A DNA stretch of 64,000 nt from Hippasteria phrygiana (GCA_037893225.1 JAZGUH010000402.1:1736001-1800000); one strand, 5' to 3'. Shown: positions 34,900-48,057, counted from the stretch's first letter. The notes: generated by a model not told the origin, from the letters alone. A program made the numbers and translations.

Positions 34900-36283
34900 C
34901 TACAATGACTTGGCACAGTTGTACAAGTTATATCGTTGTGCCCTACACTTTGCCCTTCGTATTTTATAATGTGTGCTCCTAGCCCGTTGGGAATGATATT
35001 TTTCTTTTCTGTCCATTTCAGCCAGACTTTTGGCAGCTGCAGATCCTGGCAAAACAGGACAACCTGCAGCTTCACACTTGACTGAGGATGATTAAGTTGG
35101 CATGGCCATTGTTGACAAGGTGAACTGCGCTGTGGTCTCTTGAGAGAGCATTTCTGGAAAAGGTTAGTGTCCCTTTTGGATTAGTACTTGAAAAAGCATG
35201 GTTCATGGACTCTGCTTTTTGTGTACTTGTCCCATATCTGGTTTTTTGCATTGCCTCGTGACCAATTCTCTTCTGAATTTTCAGTAAAAGCAGTTTCTTG
35301 TCAGACTCGAGCATTTTCAGTTTTCCCCTAACATGGACAGGAAGGTAGGGAAATCTGTTATTGCCATTGCAAACCAAGGACCGCTTTTTGCAAAGGTTGT
35401 GGCGACCTCGGTAACATTCGGGAATGGTTGAGGCAGCCTGTTCAGCCATGTCATACATTTGGGCAAAGTTTCTCCCACATTTCTTGAGGATTGCCCCTGC
35501 TTCTGCTTGTACCCTGTGACTTACATCGTCACCTAACCGGTCTTGTATCTTTTTTTTTTTCATTTTTAGTTCTACCAGGCATCATGTCACCACTGAATTT
35601 GGCCCGACTGATTGCTGAACTGAGTGATCGATTTAAGTAAGGTGGGTCAAAAAAGTGTTCTGGCTCGATACCTGCTTTAATTCTCATCTGAGACATAAAA
35701 CCTTTTGCCATACACCCGTCCGCATCGCTTGTTACTCTTTCTGCCAACAAGGGTTCCTTACACTCTAGAAGTTTCTTGGCACAACATTGAATTCCCCCTT
35801 CTCTTTCATCCCCCATGTTGTAATTTGCTGGGCGTGTAGCACTACAAGAATCTGTGTGCTCGGAACACTTGTTACTGCTGTGTTTGCCTGACATTTGATT
35901 TGCACATTTACAGAGTTTATTCTCGTGGTGGTACATTACTACCATTTTTTTGGTGGTTACATTCTCACATACTACGTCCCTAGTTTGGGTTGCCGGCACA
36001 AATGGTGTTTTTTTCCGACAGTTTCTCAAGGGGTTATTGTATTGTCTATCTAATTCGACAGCAATCGGTTTTTCTCTGTCATAGCCCTGTAATTCTTAAA
36101 TACCTTTGACCAGTTTTCTCTTTTCAGCCATACATCTAACATTTTCATTGATAATAATGTCCCCACATTTGCTTGCTGTTTTCTGCAGCCCACTGATTGA
36201 AGGAACAGTTGTACCCAATGCTGTCAAAAGTCGTCTTGCTCCTGTGGCTGCAATACCCGTGTTGAGGAGACCAACCTAAAAGG
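34900..36283 (-). pseudogene. Transposase fragment (U8, shortened copy 2)
   Basis: 5'-truncated at the joint; TAA at codon 241, 11-T run and 4-bp insertion. Confidence 0.73.
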
Positions 36284-36294
36284 TATGATGTCAG

Positions 36295-36444
36295 TATGAT
36301 GTCAGTCACCTGTGCCACAACTCCTTGTGTGTGAATTTTGATCACCTGTCACTTGAGCCACACGCCATCAACACTGCAAGATCTCGTTGTAAGAGATGCC
36401 GTTTGTGTTCGGGCCATGGCCCATACAAGGATTGTCTTCTTTAA
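36295..36444 (+). pseudogene. Endonuclease 3' fragment (U8, copy 3)
   Basis: Residues 94-142 only, with no usable start. Confidence 0.8.
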
Positions 36445-36642
36445 AATGTAATTAAGGAGAACTTTTTGGCTCACCATTAAGTTTGATAACTGAAATTGCT
36501 CACCATTTTTTGATGCTACACTTTTTGCTTTTATAATTCATTTTTAATTGAAACGTATGCTGTAATTGTGCTCACTCTGAATTCTTTGCCAATCCACATC
36601 TGGAGGGATTGCTGACTTGGGTTCCAGTTGCCCTTTCTTTTT

Positions 36643-38026
36643 CTACAATGACTTGGCACAGTTGTACAAGTTATATCGTTGTGCCCTACACTTTGCCCTT
36701 CGTATTTTATAATGTGTGCTCCTAGCCCGTTGGGAATGATATTTTTCTTTTCTGTCCATTTCAGCCAGACTTTTGGCAGCTGCAGATCCTGGCAAAACAG
36801 GACAACCTGCAGCTTCACACTTGACTGAGGATGATTAAGTTGGCATGGCCATTGTTGACAAGGTGAACTGCGCTGTGGTCTCTTGAGAGAGCATTTCTGG
36901 AAAAGGTTAGTGTCCCTTTTGGATTAGTACTTGAAAAAGCATGGTTCATGGACTCTGCTTTTTGTGTACTTGTCCCATATCTGGTTTTTTGCATTGCCTC
37001 GTGACCAATTCTCTTCTGAATTTTCAGTAAAAGCAGTTTCTTGTCAGACTCGAGCATTTTCAGTTTTCCCCTAACATGGACAGGAAGGTAGGGAAATCTG
37101 TTATTGCCATTGCAAACCAAGGACCGCTTTTTGCAAAGGTTGTGGCGACCTCGGTAACATTCGGGAATGGTTGAGGCAGCCTGTTCAGCCATGTCATACA
37201 TTTGGGCAAAGTTTCTCCCACATTTCTTGAGGATTGCCCCTGCTTCTGCTTGTACCCTGTGACTTACATCGTCACCTAACCGGTCTTGTATCTTTTTTTT
37301 TTTCATTTTTAGTTCTACCAGGCATCATGTCACCACTGAATTTGGCCCGACTGATTGCTGAACTGAGTGATCGATTTAAGTAAGGTGGGTCAAAAAAGTG
37401 TTCTGGCTCGATACCTGCTTTAATTCTCATCTGAGACATAAAACCTTTTGCCATACACCCGTCCGCATCGCTTGTTACTCTTTCTGCCAACAAGGGTTCC
37501 TTACACTCTAGAAGTTTCTTGGCACAACATTGAATTCCCCCTTCTCTTTCATCCCCCATGTTGTAATTTGCTGGGCGTGTAGCACTACAAGAATCTGTGT
37601 GCTCGGAACACTTGTTACTGCTGTGTTTGCCCGACATTTGATTTGCACATTTACAGAGTTTATTCTCGTGGTGGTACATTACTACCATTTTTTTGGTGGT
37701 TACATTCTCACATACTACGTCCCTAGTTTGGGTTGCCGGCACAAATGGTGTTTTTTTCCGACAGTTTCTCAAGGGGTTATTGTATTGTCTATCTAATTCG
37801 ACAGCAATCGGTTTTTCTCTGTCATAGCCCTGTAATTCTTAAATACCTTTGACCAGTTTTCTCTTTTCAGCCATACATCTAACATTTTCTTTGATAATAA
37901 TGTCCCCACATTTGCTTGCTGTTTTCTGCAGCCCACTGATTGAAGGAACAGTTGTACCCAATGCTGTCAAAAGTCGTCTTGCTCCTGTGGCTGCAATACC
38001 CGTGTTGAGGAGACCAACCTAAAAGG
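36643..38026 (-). pseudogene. Transposase fragment (U8, shortened copy 3)
   Basis: 5'-truncated at the joint; carries the private variants noted for its unit. Confidence 0.73.
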
Positions 38027-39765
38027 TATGATGTCAGTATGATGTCAGTCACCTGTGCCACAACTCCTTGTGTGTGAATTTTGATCACCTGTCACTTGAG
38101 CCACACGCCATCAACACTGCAAGATCTCGTTGTAAGAGATGCCGTTTGTGTTCGGGCCATGGCCCATACAAGGATTGTCTTCTTTAAAATGTAATTAAGG
38201 AGAACTTTTTGGCTCACCATTAAGTTTGATAACTGAAATTGCTCTCCATTTTTTGATGCTACACTTTTTGCTTTTATAATTCATTTTTAATTGAAACGTA
38301 TGCTGTAATTGTGCTCACTCTGAATTCTTTGCCAATCCACATCTGGAGGGATTGCTGACTTGGGTTCCAGTTGCCCTTTCTTTTTCTACAATGACTTGGC
38401 ACAGTTGTACAAGTTATATCGTTGTGCCCTACACTTTGCCCTTCGTATTTTATAATGTGTGCTCCTAGCCCGTTGGGAATGATATTTTTCTTTTCTGTCC
38501 ATTTCAGCCAGACTTTTGGCAGCTGCAGATCCTGGCAAAACAGGACAACCTGCAGCTTCACACTTGAGGATGATTAAGTTGGCATGGCCATTGTTGACAA
38601 GGTGAACTGCGCTGTGGTCTCTTGAGAGAGCATTTCTGGAAAAGGTTAGTGTCCCTTTTGGATTAGTACTTGAAAAAGCATGGTTCATGGACTCTGCTTT
38701 TTGTGTACTTGTCCCATATCTGGTTTTTTGCATTGCCTCGTGACCAATTCTCTTCTGAATTTTCAGTAAAAGCAGTTTCTTGTCAGACTCGAGCATTTTC
38801 AGTTTTCCCCTAACATGGACAGGAAGGTAGGGAAATCTGTTATTGCCATTGCAAACCAAGGACCGCTTTTTGCAAAGGTTGTGGCGACCTTGGTAACATT
38901 CGGGAATGGTTGAGGCAGCCTGTTCAGCCATGTCATACATTTGGGCAAAGTTTCTCCCACATTTCTTGAGGATTGCCCCTGCTTCTGCTTGTACCCTGTG
39001 ACTTACATCGTCACCTAACCGGTCTTGTATCTTTTTTTTTTTCATTTTTAGTTCTACCAGGCATCATGTCACCACTGAATTTGGCCCGACTGATTGCTGA
39101 ACTGAGTGATCGATTTAAGTAAGGTGGGTCAAAAAAGTGTTCTGGCTCGATACCTGCTTTAATTCTCATCTGAGACATAAAACCTTTTGCCATACACCCG
39201 TCCGCATCGCTTGTTACTCTTTCTGCCAACAAGGGTTCCTTACACTCTAGAAGTTTCTTGGCACAACATTGAATTCCCCCTTCTCTTTCATCCCCCATGT
39301 TGTAATTTGCTGGGCGTGTAGCACTACAAGAATCTGTGTGCTCGGAACACTTGTTACTGCTGTGTTTGCCCGACATTTGATTTGCACATTTACAGAGTTT
39401 ATTCTCGTGGTGGTACATTACTACCATTTTTTTGGTGGTTACATTCTCACATACTACGTCCCTAGTTTGGGTTGCCGGCACAAATGGTGTTTTTTTCCGA
39501 CAGTTTCTCAAGGGGTTATTGTATTGTCTATCTAATTCGACAGCAATCGGTTTTTCTCTGTCATAGCCCTGTAATTCTTAAATACCTTTGACCAGTTTTC
39601 TCTTTTCAGCCATACATCTAACATTTTCATTGATAATAATGTCCCCACATTTGCTTGCTGTTTTCTGCAGCCCACTGATTGAAGGAACAGTTGTACCCAA
39701 TGCTGTCAAAAGTCGTCTTGCTCCTGTGGCTGCAATACCCGTGTTGAGGAGACCAACCTAAAAGG
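38027..39765. repeat. Shortened unit, 1,739 bp (U8, copy 4)
   Basis: Four bases shorter than its neighbours (CACTTGAGGATG near 38561). It begins at the deletion joint but runs on into a complete transposase 5' region rather than into another joint. Confidence 0.9.
38038..38187 (+). pseudogene. Endonuclease 3' fragment (U8, copy 4)
   Basis: Residues 94-142 only, with no usable start. Confidence 0.8.
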
Positions 39766-40300
39766 CCATGTTTGGAGTTGCAGTGCGTCGGCCTCTGCTG
39801 ACCTGAGGTATCTCTGAGTACAGCTTCTTCCTTCCTGTCGAGAAGTAGCACTTGTTGCATGACAGCACCTCTGAAACAGCAAGGCCCCGGTGTGTTTCTT
39901 GCTCTGCCTGTAGCTGAGGCCAGCCATCACAGTCAGGATTCGCATGCTGATGGTCCAGGGTAGCTCGAACACTTGTCTCAACTGTAGTGTTGACATGAAC
40001 AATTCTGTAGCCGCCTGGGTTCAAGTTGTCGGTTCCTTCCCTCTGGAGTCTGCTTATCGGCGTTATTTCCTCAATTTTCGGTCGCAGCACCATCATAGTT
40101 TTATTAGTTCTGGCACCTGGTGGGTTGTAGAAAGAACCTCGCTCATCTCTGGGAAAGGCCAGTTGCAATTGTTCATTTGTGGGTCTGAAATAGAAAGATG
40201 AAACATCAGCCTTTTCTCTTATCAACTGACATGTCAGACCATTGCCTTTTTTTAAATAGGCTTTTTTCATCTTAAACATGCCCTTTCTGTAGCGAACCAT
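38386..40300 (-). pseudogene. Full-length Mutator-like transposase, broken (U8)
   Basis: The copy with the most intact C-terminus: the 4-bp insertion is absent, so the frame runs from LIIL straight into KCEAAGCPVLPGS and on to the basic tail. Amber (39758-39760), TAA at codon 241 and the 11-T run remain. Private variants are GTDNLNP and ECYQGRHN. Its 1,915 nt equal 637 codons plus stop plus the single extra T. Confidence 0.77.
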
Positions 40301-40732
40301 GGTGGACCTTTCAGTTGGTGAGTAATTAGGGTTATGAAGAGTTTTGTTTATTCCATGTCACTATGAACAACAAAAGAATAATGGTGCACTAACAATAAAC
40401 ATCCATTGCAAAGCTATTGCATTTCATTCAGTGCATACTTAAGTTACTGCTTCCCTGTTGTTCCAATAACCAAAGGCATTTTCTAAATATGAACTAGTTG
40501 GTGAAATGAAAATTATTAAATTCATAAAGCAAGTCAAAATGAATTCGATTTGTGACATTTCTCTTTTCTTCAGAGTTTTGGCTTATCTTGCCTAATAGTA
40601 TAGTTTGAAAAAATGTCTGCGCAGTACAATAATGTCAACACTAGTTAACTAGTGCACGCCCCAACCAGTTGATTGTTTCAGAACCATTTATAGCCTTTCT
40701 CCAATTTGATTTCTGTAATAGCCAACCGGTAC

Positions 40733-40850
40733 CTCTTTCACAGTTTTCACCCACAAAACCATCGCTGCACCGGCAGACTACTGCGACGTTTACCCCCCGT
40801 ACACGTGGCTCCATTCTGACACGGATTAACGCTCTCATGACACGGGCCCA
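40733..40850 (-). pseudogene. Captured EGF-like exon, frameshifted (U9)
   Basis: V form with the common frameshift. Confidence 0.78.
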
Positions 40851-40943
40851 CTGTGAACATAAAAACCCAATCACAAACAGATTAGCCTATTTGGTTCAGC
40901 ACTATCGTATATGGATTGTGGCCCTGAAGGGACATGCACACAT

Positions 40944-41181
40944 CGCACATTTTCTGCGCACATTTTCTGCGCACATTTTCTGCGCACATTTTCTGCGCAC
41001 ATTTTCTGCGCACATTTTCTGCGCACATTTTCTGCGCACATTTTCTGCGCACATTTTCTGCGCACATTTTCTGCGCACATTTTCTGCGCACATTTTCTGC
41101 GCACATTTTCTGCGCACATTTTCTGCGCACATTTTCTGCGCACATTTTCTGCGCACATTTTCTGCCTACATTTTCTGCGCG
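40944..41181. repeat. 13-bp minisatellite, 18.3 copies (U9)
   Basis: The last-but-one repeat reads CTGCCTACATTTT, and the array ends GCGCGTGTCCC instead of GCGCATGTCCC. Only U11 shares this. Confidence 0.97.
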
Positions 41182-41868
41182 TGTCCCTTTAGGGCCACGA
41201 TAATTATGACTTCTATCAGCAGGGTGCATCCGATCCCCCCATTAATTTGGAATAAGAGGTCCCTGGGGCCTTTAAATTGGACAGATTGTAGAAATATTTG
41301 TGGAAATCAAGAATTTGTGACCCGTGGCTTCCAACTCGGGGAATTCCGTTCACAAAAATGACCAATACGTAGGTCTATTTGGCATAGAGGCGGGGGGGGG
41401 AGGGGGGCTACATTTAGACCTGGGCCCAGAGATGGGCCACCATTTTAGGGGTGGTTTGTGGGGAGGGCCAGGGAGTATAAAAAAAAAAAATTTCCTTCAA
41501 CTCTCATAAATTTGAAAAGAAAATTATTCTAGGAGTCTTAATCTTTAATTTCCAGTGAAAAAAATATTGCCACCTTACTCCTGAGCGTCACCAGGCGGCG
41601 CTCTTTCTTTCTATTGGGTTACAAAATGAGCGCCGTATTTAGTGGAGTGGAACCACTAGAGATCAGTGAGTGGAATCTATATGAAGCAAACATGGCGGCG
41701 CCCATATGCCAAGTGTACTCGCTAAAAATAGGTATGTTTCATGTTTTGAACTATGAAATCTCACAGAAAACACAGTAATGATTACACACATGATAGAGAA
41801 CAAAATGGGTTCTGTCTTTCTTTTCTTTGTTTGCTCTCGCTGTCTTTTTATTCACATACACATTTCAG

Positions 41869-42297
41869 ATGCCTATCCGCCATGTTAATTGTTACCAACA
41901 TAATGCAGATTTCTTAAACCATAGCAAAATGGATTCCATCTGGAAGGCCTTAATTAAAGGCAAGATTTTAAGAAAGACTGTACACAGAGGCAGAAAAAAT
42001 TGTAGAATATGGACAGGAAATGTCCAGCAGAAATATGGCATTATTAATGTTGTCATGCCTGGCTCAAAATCAAATTCACGCACAAGGATGCGTGTGCACA
42101 GGTTGACTTACATTGTTTATTCTGGAGTCCTTGATCTTCCCCGGGGGTATGATGTCAGTCACCTGTGCCACAACTCCTTGTGTGTGAATTTTGATCACCT
42201 GTCACTTGAGCCACACGCCATCAACACTGCAAGATCTCGTTGTAAGAGATGCCGTTTGTGTTCGGGCCATGGCCCATACAAGGATTGTCTTCTTTAA
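41869..42297 (+). CDS. His-Cys box endonuclease, U9
   Basis: Intact; protein as U2 (Leu79), with the CAC form of the His116 codon. Confidence 0.82.
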   Translation: MPIRHVNCYQHNADFLNHSKMDSIWKALIKGKILRKTVHRGRKNCRIWTGNVQQKYGIINVVMPGSKSNSRTRMRVHRLTYIVYSGVLDLPRGYDVSHLCHNSLCVNFDHLSLEPHAINTARSRCKRCRLCSGHGPYKDCLL

Positions 42298-42495
42298 AAT
42301 GTAATTAAGGAGAACTTTTTGGCTCACCATTAAGTTTGATAACTGAAATTGCTCACCATTTTTTGATGCTACACTTTTTGCTTTTATAATTCATTTTTAA
42401 TTGAAACGTATGCTGTAATTGTGCTCACTCTGAATTCTTTGCCAATCCACATCTGGAGGGATTGCTGACTTGGGTTCCAGTTGCCCTTTCTTTTT

Positions 42496-44414
42496 CTACA
42501 ATGACTTGGCACAGTTGTACAAGTTATATCGTTGTGCCCTACACTTTGCCCTTCGTATTTTATAATGTGTGCTCCTAGCCCGTTGGGAATGATATTTTTC
42601 TTTTCTGTCCATTTCAGCCAGACTTTTGGCAGCTGCAGATCCTGGCAAAACAGGACAACCTGCAGCTTCACACTTGACTGAGGATGATTAAGTTGGCATG
42701 GCCATTGTTGACAAGGTGAACTGCGCTGTGGTCTCTTGAGAGAGCATTTCTGGAAAAGGTTAGTGTCCCTTTTGGATTAGTACTTGAAAAAGCATGGTTC
42801 ATGGACTCTGCTTTTTGTGTACTTGTCCCATATCTGGTTTTTTGCATTGCCTCGTGACCAATTCTCTTCTGAATTTTCAGTAAAAGCAGTTTCTTGTCAG
42901 ACTCGAGCATTTTCAGTTTTCCCCTAACATGGACAGGAAGGTAGGGAAATCTGTTATTGCCATTGCAAACCAAGGACCGCTTTTTGCAAAGGTTGTGGCG
43001 ACCTCGGTAACATTCGGGAATGGTTGAGGCAGCCTGTTCAGCCATGTCATACATTTGGGCAAAGTTTCTCCCACATTTCTTGAGGATTGCCCCTGCTTCT
43101 GCTTGTACCCTGTGACTTACATCGTCACCTAACCGGTCTTGTATCTTTTTTTTTTTCATTTTTAGTTCTACCAGGCATCATGTCACCACTGAATTTGGCC
43201 CGACTGATTGCTGAACTGAGTGATCGATTTAAGTAAGGTGGGTCAAAAAAGTGTTCTGGCTCGATACCTGCTTTAATTCTCATCTGAGACATAAAACCTT
43301 TTGCCATACACCCGTCCGCATCGCTTGTTACTCTTTCTGCCAACAAGGGTTCCTTACACTCTAGAAGTTTCTTGGCACAACATTGAATTCCCCCTTCTCT
43401 TTCATCCCCCATGTTGTAATTTGCTGGGCGTGTAGCACTACAAGAATCTGTGTGCTCGGAACACTTGTTACTGCTGTGTTTGCCTGACATTTGATTTGCA
43501 CATTTACAGAGTTTATTCTCGTGGTGGTACATTACTACCATTTTTTTGGTGGTTACATTCTCACATACTACGTCCCTAGTTTGGGTTGCCGGCACAAATG
43601 GTGTTTTTTTCTGACAGTTTCTCAAGGGGTTATTGTATTGTCTATCTAATTCGACAGCAATCGGTTTTTCTCTGTCATAGCCCTGTAATTCTTAAATACC
43701 TTTGACCAGTTTTCTCTTTTCAGCCATACATCTAACATTTTCATTGATAATAATGTCCCCACATTTGCTTGCTGTTTTCTGCAGCCCACTGATTGAAGGA
43801 ACAGTTGTACCCAATGCTGTCAAAAGTCGTCTTGCTCCTGTGGCTGCAATACCCGTGTTGAGGAGACCAACCTAAAAGGCCATGTTTGGAGTTGCAGTGC
43901 GTCGGCCTCTGCTGACCTGAGGTATCTCTGAGTACAGCTTCTTCCTTCCTGTCGAGAAGTAGCACTTGTTGCATGACAGCACCTCTGAAACAGCAAGGCC
44001 CCGGTGTGTTTCTTGCTCTGCCTGTAGCTGAGGCCAGCCATCACAGTCAGGATTCGCATGCTGATGGTCCAGGGTAGCTGGAACACTTGTCTCAACTGTA
44101 GTGTTGACATGAACAATTCTGTAGCCGCCTGGGTTCAAGTTGTCGGCTCCTTCCCTCTGGAGTCTGCTTATCGGCGTTATTTCCTCAATTTTCGGTCGCA
44201 GCACCATCATAGTTTTATTAGTTCTGGCACCTGGTGGGTTGTAGAAAGAACCTCGCTCATCTCTGGGAAAGGCCAGTTGCAATTGTTCATTTGTGGGTCT
44301 GAAATAGAAAGATGAAACATCAGCCTTTTCTCTTATCAACTGACATGTCAGACCATTGCCTTTTTTTAAATAGGCTTTTTTCATCTTAAACATGCCCTTT
44401 CTGTAGCGAACCAT
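42496..44414 (-). pseudogene. Mutator-like transposase, broken (U9)
   Basis: Amber at 43872-43874, TAA at codon 241, 11-T run and 4-bp insertion. Private Arg to Gln (NCQKKT) and Arg to Pro (SVPATLDH) changes are shared only with U11. Confidence 0.75.
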
Positions 44415-44846
44415 GGTGGACCTTTCAGTTGGTGAGTAATTAGGGTTATGAAGAGTTTTGTTTATTCCATGTCACTATGAACAACAAAAGAATAATGGTG
44501 CACTAACAATAAACATCCATTGCAAAGCTATTGCATTTCATTCAGTGCATGCTTAAGTTACTGCTTCCCTGTTGTTCCAATAACCAAAGGCATTTTCTAA
44601 ATATGAACTAGTTGGTGAAATGAAAATTATTAAATTCATAAAGCAAGTCAAAATGAATTCGATTTGTGACATTTCTCTTTTCGTCAGAGTTTTGGCTTAT
44701 CTTGCCTAATAGTATAGTTTGAAAAAATGTCTGCGCAGTACAATAATGTCAACACTAGTTAACTAGTGCACGCCCCAACCAGTTGATTGTTTCAGAACCA
44801 TTTATAGCCTTTCTCCAATTTGATTTCTGTAATAGCCAACCGGTAC

Positions 44847-44964
44847 CTCTTTCACAGTTTTCACCCACAAAACCATCGCTGCACCGGCAGACTACTGCGA
44901 CGTTTACCCCCCGTACACGTGGCTCCATTCTGACACGGATTAACGCTCTCATGACACGGGCCCA
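44847..44964 (-). pseudogene. Captured EGF-like exon, frameshifted (U10)
   Basis: V form. About 160 bp 3' of it on the same strand, CTTTTCGTCAGAG replaces CTTTTCTTCAGAG (+ strand, near 44680), as in U12. Confidence 0.78.
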
Positions 44965-45057
44965 CTGTGAACATAAAAACCCAATCACAAACAGATTAGC
45001 CTATTTGGTTCAGCACTATCGTATATGGATTGTGGCCCTGAAGGGACATGCACACAT

Positions 45058-45282
45058 CGCACATTTTCTGCGCACATTTTCTGCGCACATTTTCTGCGCA
45101 CATTTTCTGCGCACATTTTCTGCGCACATTTTCTGCGCACATTTTCTGCGCACATTTTCTGCGCACATTTTCTGCGCACATTTTCTGCGCACATTTTCTG
45201 CGCACATTTTCTGCGCACATTTTCTGCGCACATTTTCTGCGCACATTTTCTGCGCACATTTTCTGCGCACATTTTCTGCGCA
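45058..45282. repeat. 13-bp minisatellite, 17.3 copies (U10)
   Basis: The shortest array in the window. The right arm is followed by CTATAATT rather than CGATAATT. Confidence 0.97.
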
Positions 45283-46035
45283 TGTCCCTTTAGGGCCACT
45301 ATAATTATGACTTCTATCAGCAGGGTGCATGCCACTAAATCTGTGCATGCCACTAAATCTGTGAAAATCACTGCGCGCGAGCTCATTAATATTTTGTGAT
45401 CCCTCCATTAATTTGGAATAAGAGGTCCCTGGGGCCTATAAATTGGACTGATTGTAGAAATATTTGTGGAAATCAAGAATTTGTGACCCGTGGCTTCCAA
45501 CTCGGGGAATTCCGTTCACAAAAATGACCAATACGTAGGTCTATTTGGCATAGAGGCGGGGGGGGGGAGGGGGGCTACATTTAGACCTGGGCCCAGAGAT
45601 GGGCCACCATTTTAGGGGTGGTTTGTGGGGAGGGCCAGGGAGTATAAAAAAAAAAAATTTCCTTCAACTCTCATAAATTTGAAAAGAAAATTATTCTAGG
45701 AGTCTTAATCTTTAATTTCCAGTGAAAAAAATATTGCCACCTTACTCCTGAGCGTCACCAGGCGGCGCTCTTTCTTTCTATTGGGTTACAAAATGAGCGC
45801 CGTATTTAGTGGAGTGGAACCACTAGAGATCAGTGAGTGGAATCTATATGAAGCAAACATGGCGGCGCCCATATGCCAAGTGTACTCGCTAAAAATAGGT
45901 ATGTTTCATGTTTTGAACTATGAAATCTCACAGAAAACACAGTAATGATTACACACATGATAGAGAACAAAATGGGTTCTGTCTTTCTTTTCTTTGTTTG
46001 CTCTCGCTGTCTTTTTATTCACATACACATTTCAG

Positions 46036-46464
46036 ATGCCTATCCGCCATGTTAATTGTTACCAACATAATGCAGATTTCTTAAACCATAGCAAAATGGA
46101 TTCCATCTGGAAGGCCTTAATTAAAGGCAAGATTTTAAGAAAGACTGTACACAGAGGCAGAAAAAATTGTAGAATATGGACAGGAAATGTCCTGCAGAAA
46201 TATGGCATTATTAATGTTGTCATGCCTGGCTCAAAATCAAATTCACGCACAAGGATGCGTGTGCACAGGTTCACTTACATTGTTTATTCTGGAGTCCTTG
46301 ATCTTCCCCGGGGGTATGATGTCAGTCACCTGTGCCACAACTCCTTGTGTGTGAATTTTGATCACCTGTCACTTGAGCCACACGCCATCAACACTGCAAG
46401 ATCTCGTTGTAAGAGATGCCGTTTGTGTTCGGGCCATGGCCCATACAAGGATTGTCTTCTTTAA
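46036..46464 (+). CDS. His-Cys box endonuclease, U10
   Basis: Intact; Gln53 to Leu and Phe79. The catalytic and zinc residues are unchanged. Confidence 0.82.
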   Translation: MPIRHVNCYQHNADFLNHSKMDSIWKALIKGKILRKTVHRGRKNCRIWTGNVLQKYGIINVVMPGSKSNSRTRMRVHRFTYIVYSGVLDLPRGYDVSHLCHNSLCVNFDHLSLEPHAINTARSRCKRCRLCSGHGPYKDCLL

Positions 46465-46662
46465 AATGTAATTAAGGAGAACTTTTTGGCTCACCATTAA
46501 GTTTGATAACTGAAATTGCTCTCCATTTTTTGATGCTACACTTTTTGCTTTTATAATTCATTTTTAATTGAAACGTATGCTGTAATTGTGCTCACTCTGA
46601 ATTCTTTGCCAATCCACATCTGGAGGGATTGCTGACTTGGGTTCCAGTTGCCCTTTCTTTTT

Positions 46663-48046
46663 CTACAATGACTTGGCACAGTTGTACAAGTTATATCGTT
46701 GTGCCCTACACTTTGCCCTTCGTATTTTATAATGTGTGCTCCTAGCCCGTTGGGAATGATATTTTTCTTTTCTGTCCATTTCAGCCAGACTTTTGGCAGC
46801 TGCAGATCCTGGCAAAACAGGACAACCTGCAGCTTCACACTTGACTGAGGATGATTAAGTTGGCATGGCCATTGTTGACAAGGTGAACTGCGCTGTGGTC
46901 TCTTGAGAGAGCATTTCTGGAAAAGGTTAGTGTCCCTTTTGGATTAGTACTTGAAAAAGCATGGTTCATGGACTCTGCTTTTTGTGTACTTGTCCCATAT
47001 CTGGTTTTTTGCATTGCCTCGTGACCAATTCTCTTCTGAATTTTCAGTAAAAGCAGTTTCTTGTCAGACTCGAGCATTTTCAGTTTTCCCCTAACATGGA
47101 CAGGAAGGTAGGGAAATCTGTTATTGCCATTGCAAACCAAGGACCGCTTTTTGCAAAGGTTGTGGCGACCTCGGTAACATTCGGGAATGGTTGAGGCAGC
47201 CTGTTCAGCCATGTCATACATTTGGGCAAAGTTTCTCCCACATTTCTTGAGGATTGCCCCTGCTTCTGCTTGTACCCTGTGACTTACATCGTCACCTAAC
47301 CGGTCTTGTATCTTTTTTTTTTTCATTTTTAGTTCTACCAGGCATCATGTCACCACTGAATTTGGCCCGACTGATTGCTGAACTGAGTGATCGATTTAAG
47401 TAAGGTGGGTCAAAAAAGTGTTCTGGCTCGATACCTGCTTTAATTCTCATCTGAGACATAAAACCTTTTGCCATACACCCGTCCGCATCGCTTGTTACTC
47501 TTTCTGCCAACAAGGGTTCCTTACACTCTAGAAGTTTCTTGGCACAACATTGAATTCCCCCTTCTCTTTCATCCCCCATGTTGTAATTTGCTGGGCGTGT
47601 AGCACTACAAGAATCTGTGTGCTCGGAACACTTGTTACTGCTGTGTTTGCCTGACATTTGATTTGCACATTTACAGAGTTTATTCTCGTGGTGGTACATT
47701 ACTACCATTTTTTTGGTGGTTACATTCTCACATACTACGTCCCTAGTTTGGGTTGCCGGCACAAATGGTGTTTTTTTCCGACAGTTTCTCAAGGGGTTAT
47801 TGTATTGTCTATCTAATTCGACAGCAATCGGTTTTTCTCTGTCATAGCCCTGTAATTCTTAAATACCTTTGACCAGTTTTCTCTTTTCAGCCATACATCT
47901 AACATTTTCATTGATAATAATGTCCCCACATTTGCTTGCTGTTTTCTGCAGCCCACTGATTGAAGGAACAGTTGTACCCAATGCTGTCAAAAGTCGTCTT
48001 GCTCCTGTGGCTGCAATACCCGTGTTGAGGAGACCAACCTAAAAGG
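46663..48046 (-). pseudogene. Transposase fragment lacking its 5' end (U10, first)
   Basis: Cut at the same joint as in U8; TAA at codon 241, 11-T run and 4-bp insertion. Confidence 0.74.
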
Positions 48047-48057
48047 TATGATGTCAG

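Larger units (their letters stand above)
34541..36283. repeat. Shortened unit, 1,743 bp (U8, copy 2)
   Basis: Near-identical to copy 1 with the same joint. Confidence 0.92.
36284..38026. repeat. Shortened unit, 1,743 bp (U8, copy 3)
   Basis: As copy 1, but carries the GCCCGACATTTG variant (near 37630) and ACATTTTCTTTG (near 37886), both repeated 15,249 bp later. GCCCGACATTTG is also seen in copy 4. Confidence 0.92.
29198..40351. repeat. Composite unit U8 with four shortened units inside
   Basis: A normal unit runs to 32797, then four copies of the shortened unit follow (32798-34540, 34541-36283, 36284-38026 and 38027-39765), and the last continues into a normal transposase 5' end. The first 3.6 kb resemble U7 and U4 (EGF Glu variant, 7-G run). 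The rest resembles U10, so the composite is a mosaic. Confidence 0.93.
40352..44465. repeat. Macrosatellite unit U9 (4,114 bp)
   Basis: Carries a rearranged segment after the minisatellite (GTGCATCCGATCCCCCC near 41225) that replaces about 50 bp, and CCTTTAAATTGGACAG in place of CCTATAAATTGGACTG. All these variants are repeated in U11. Confidence 0.96.
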
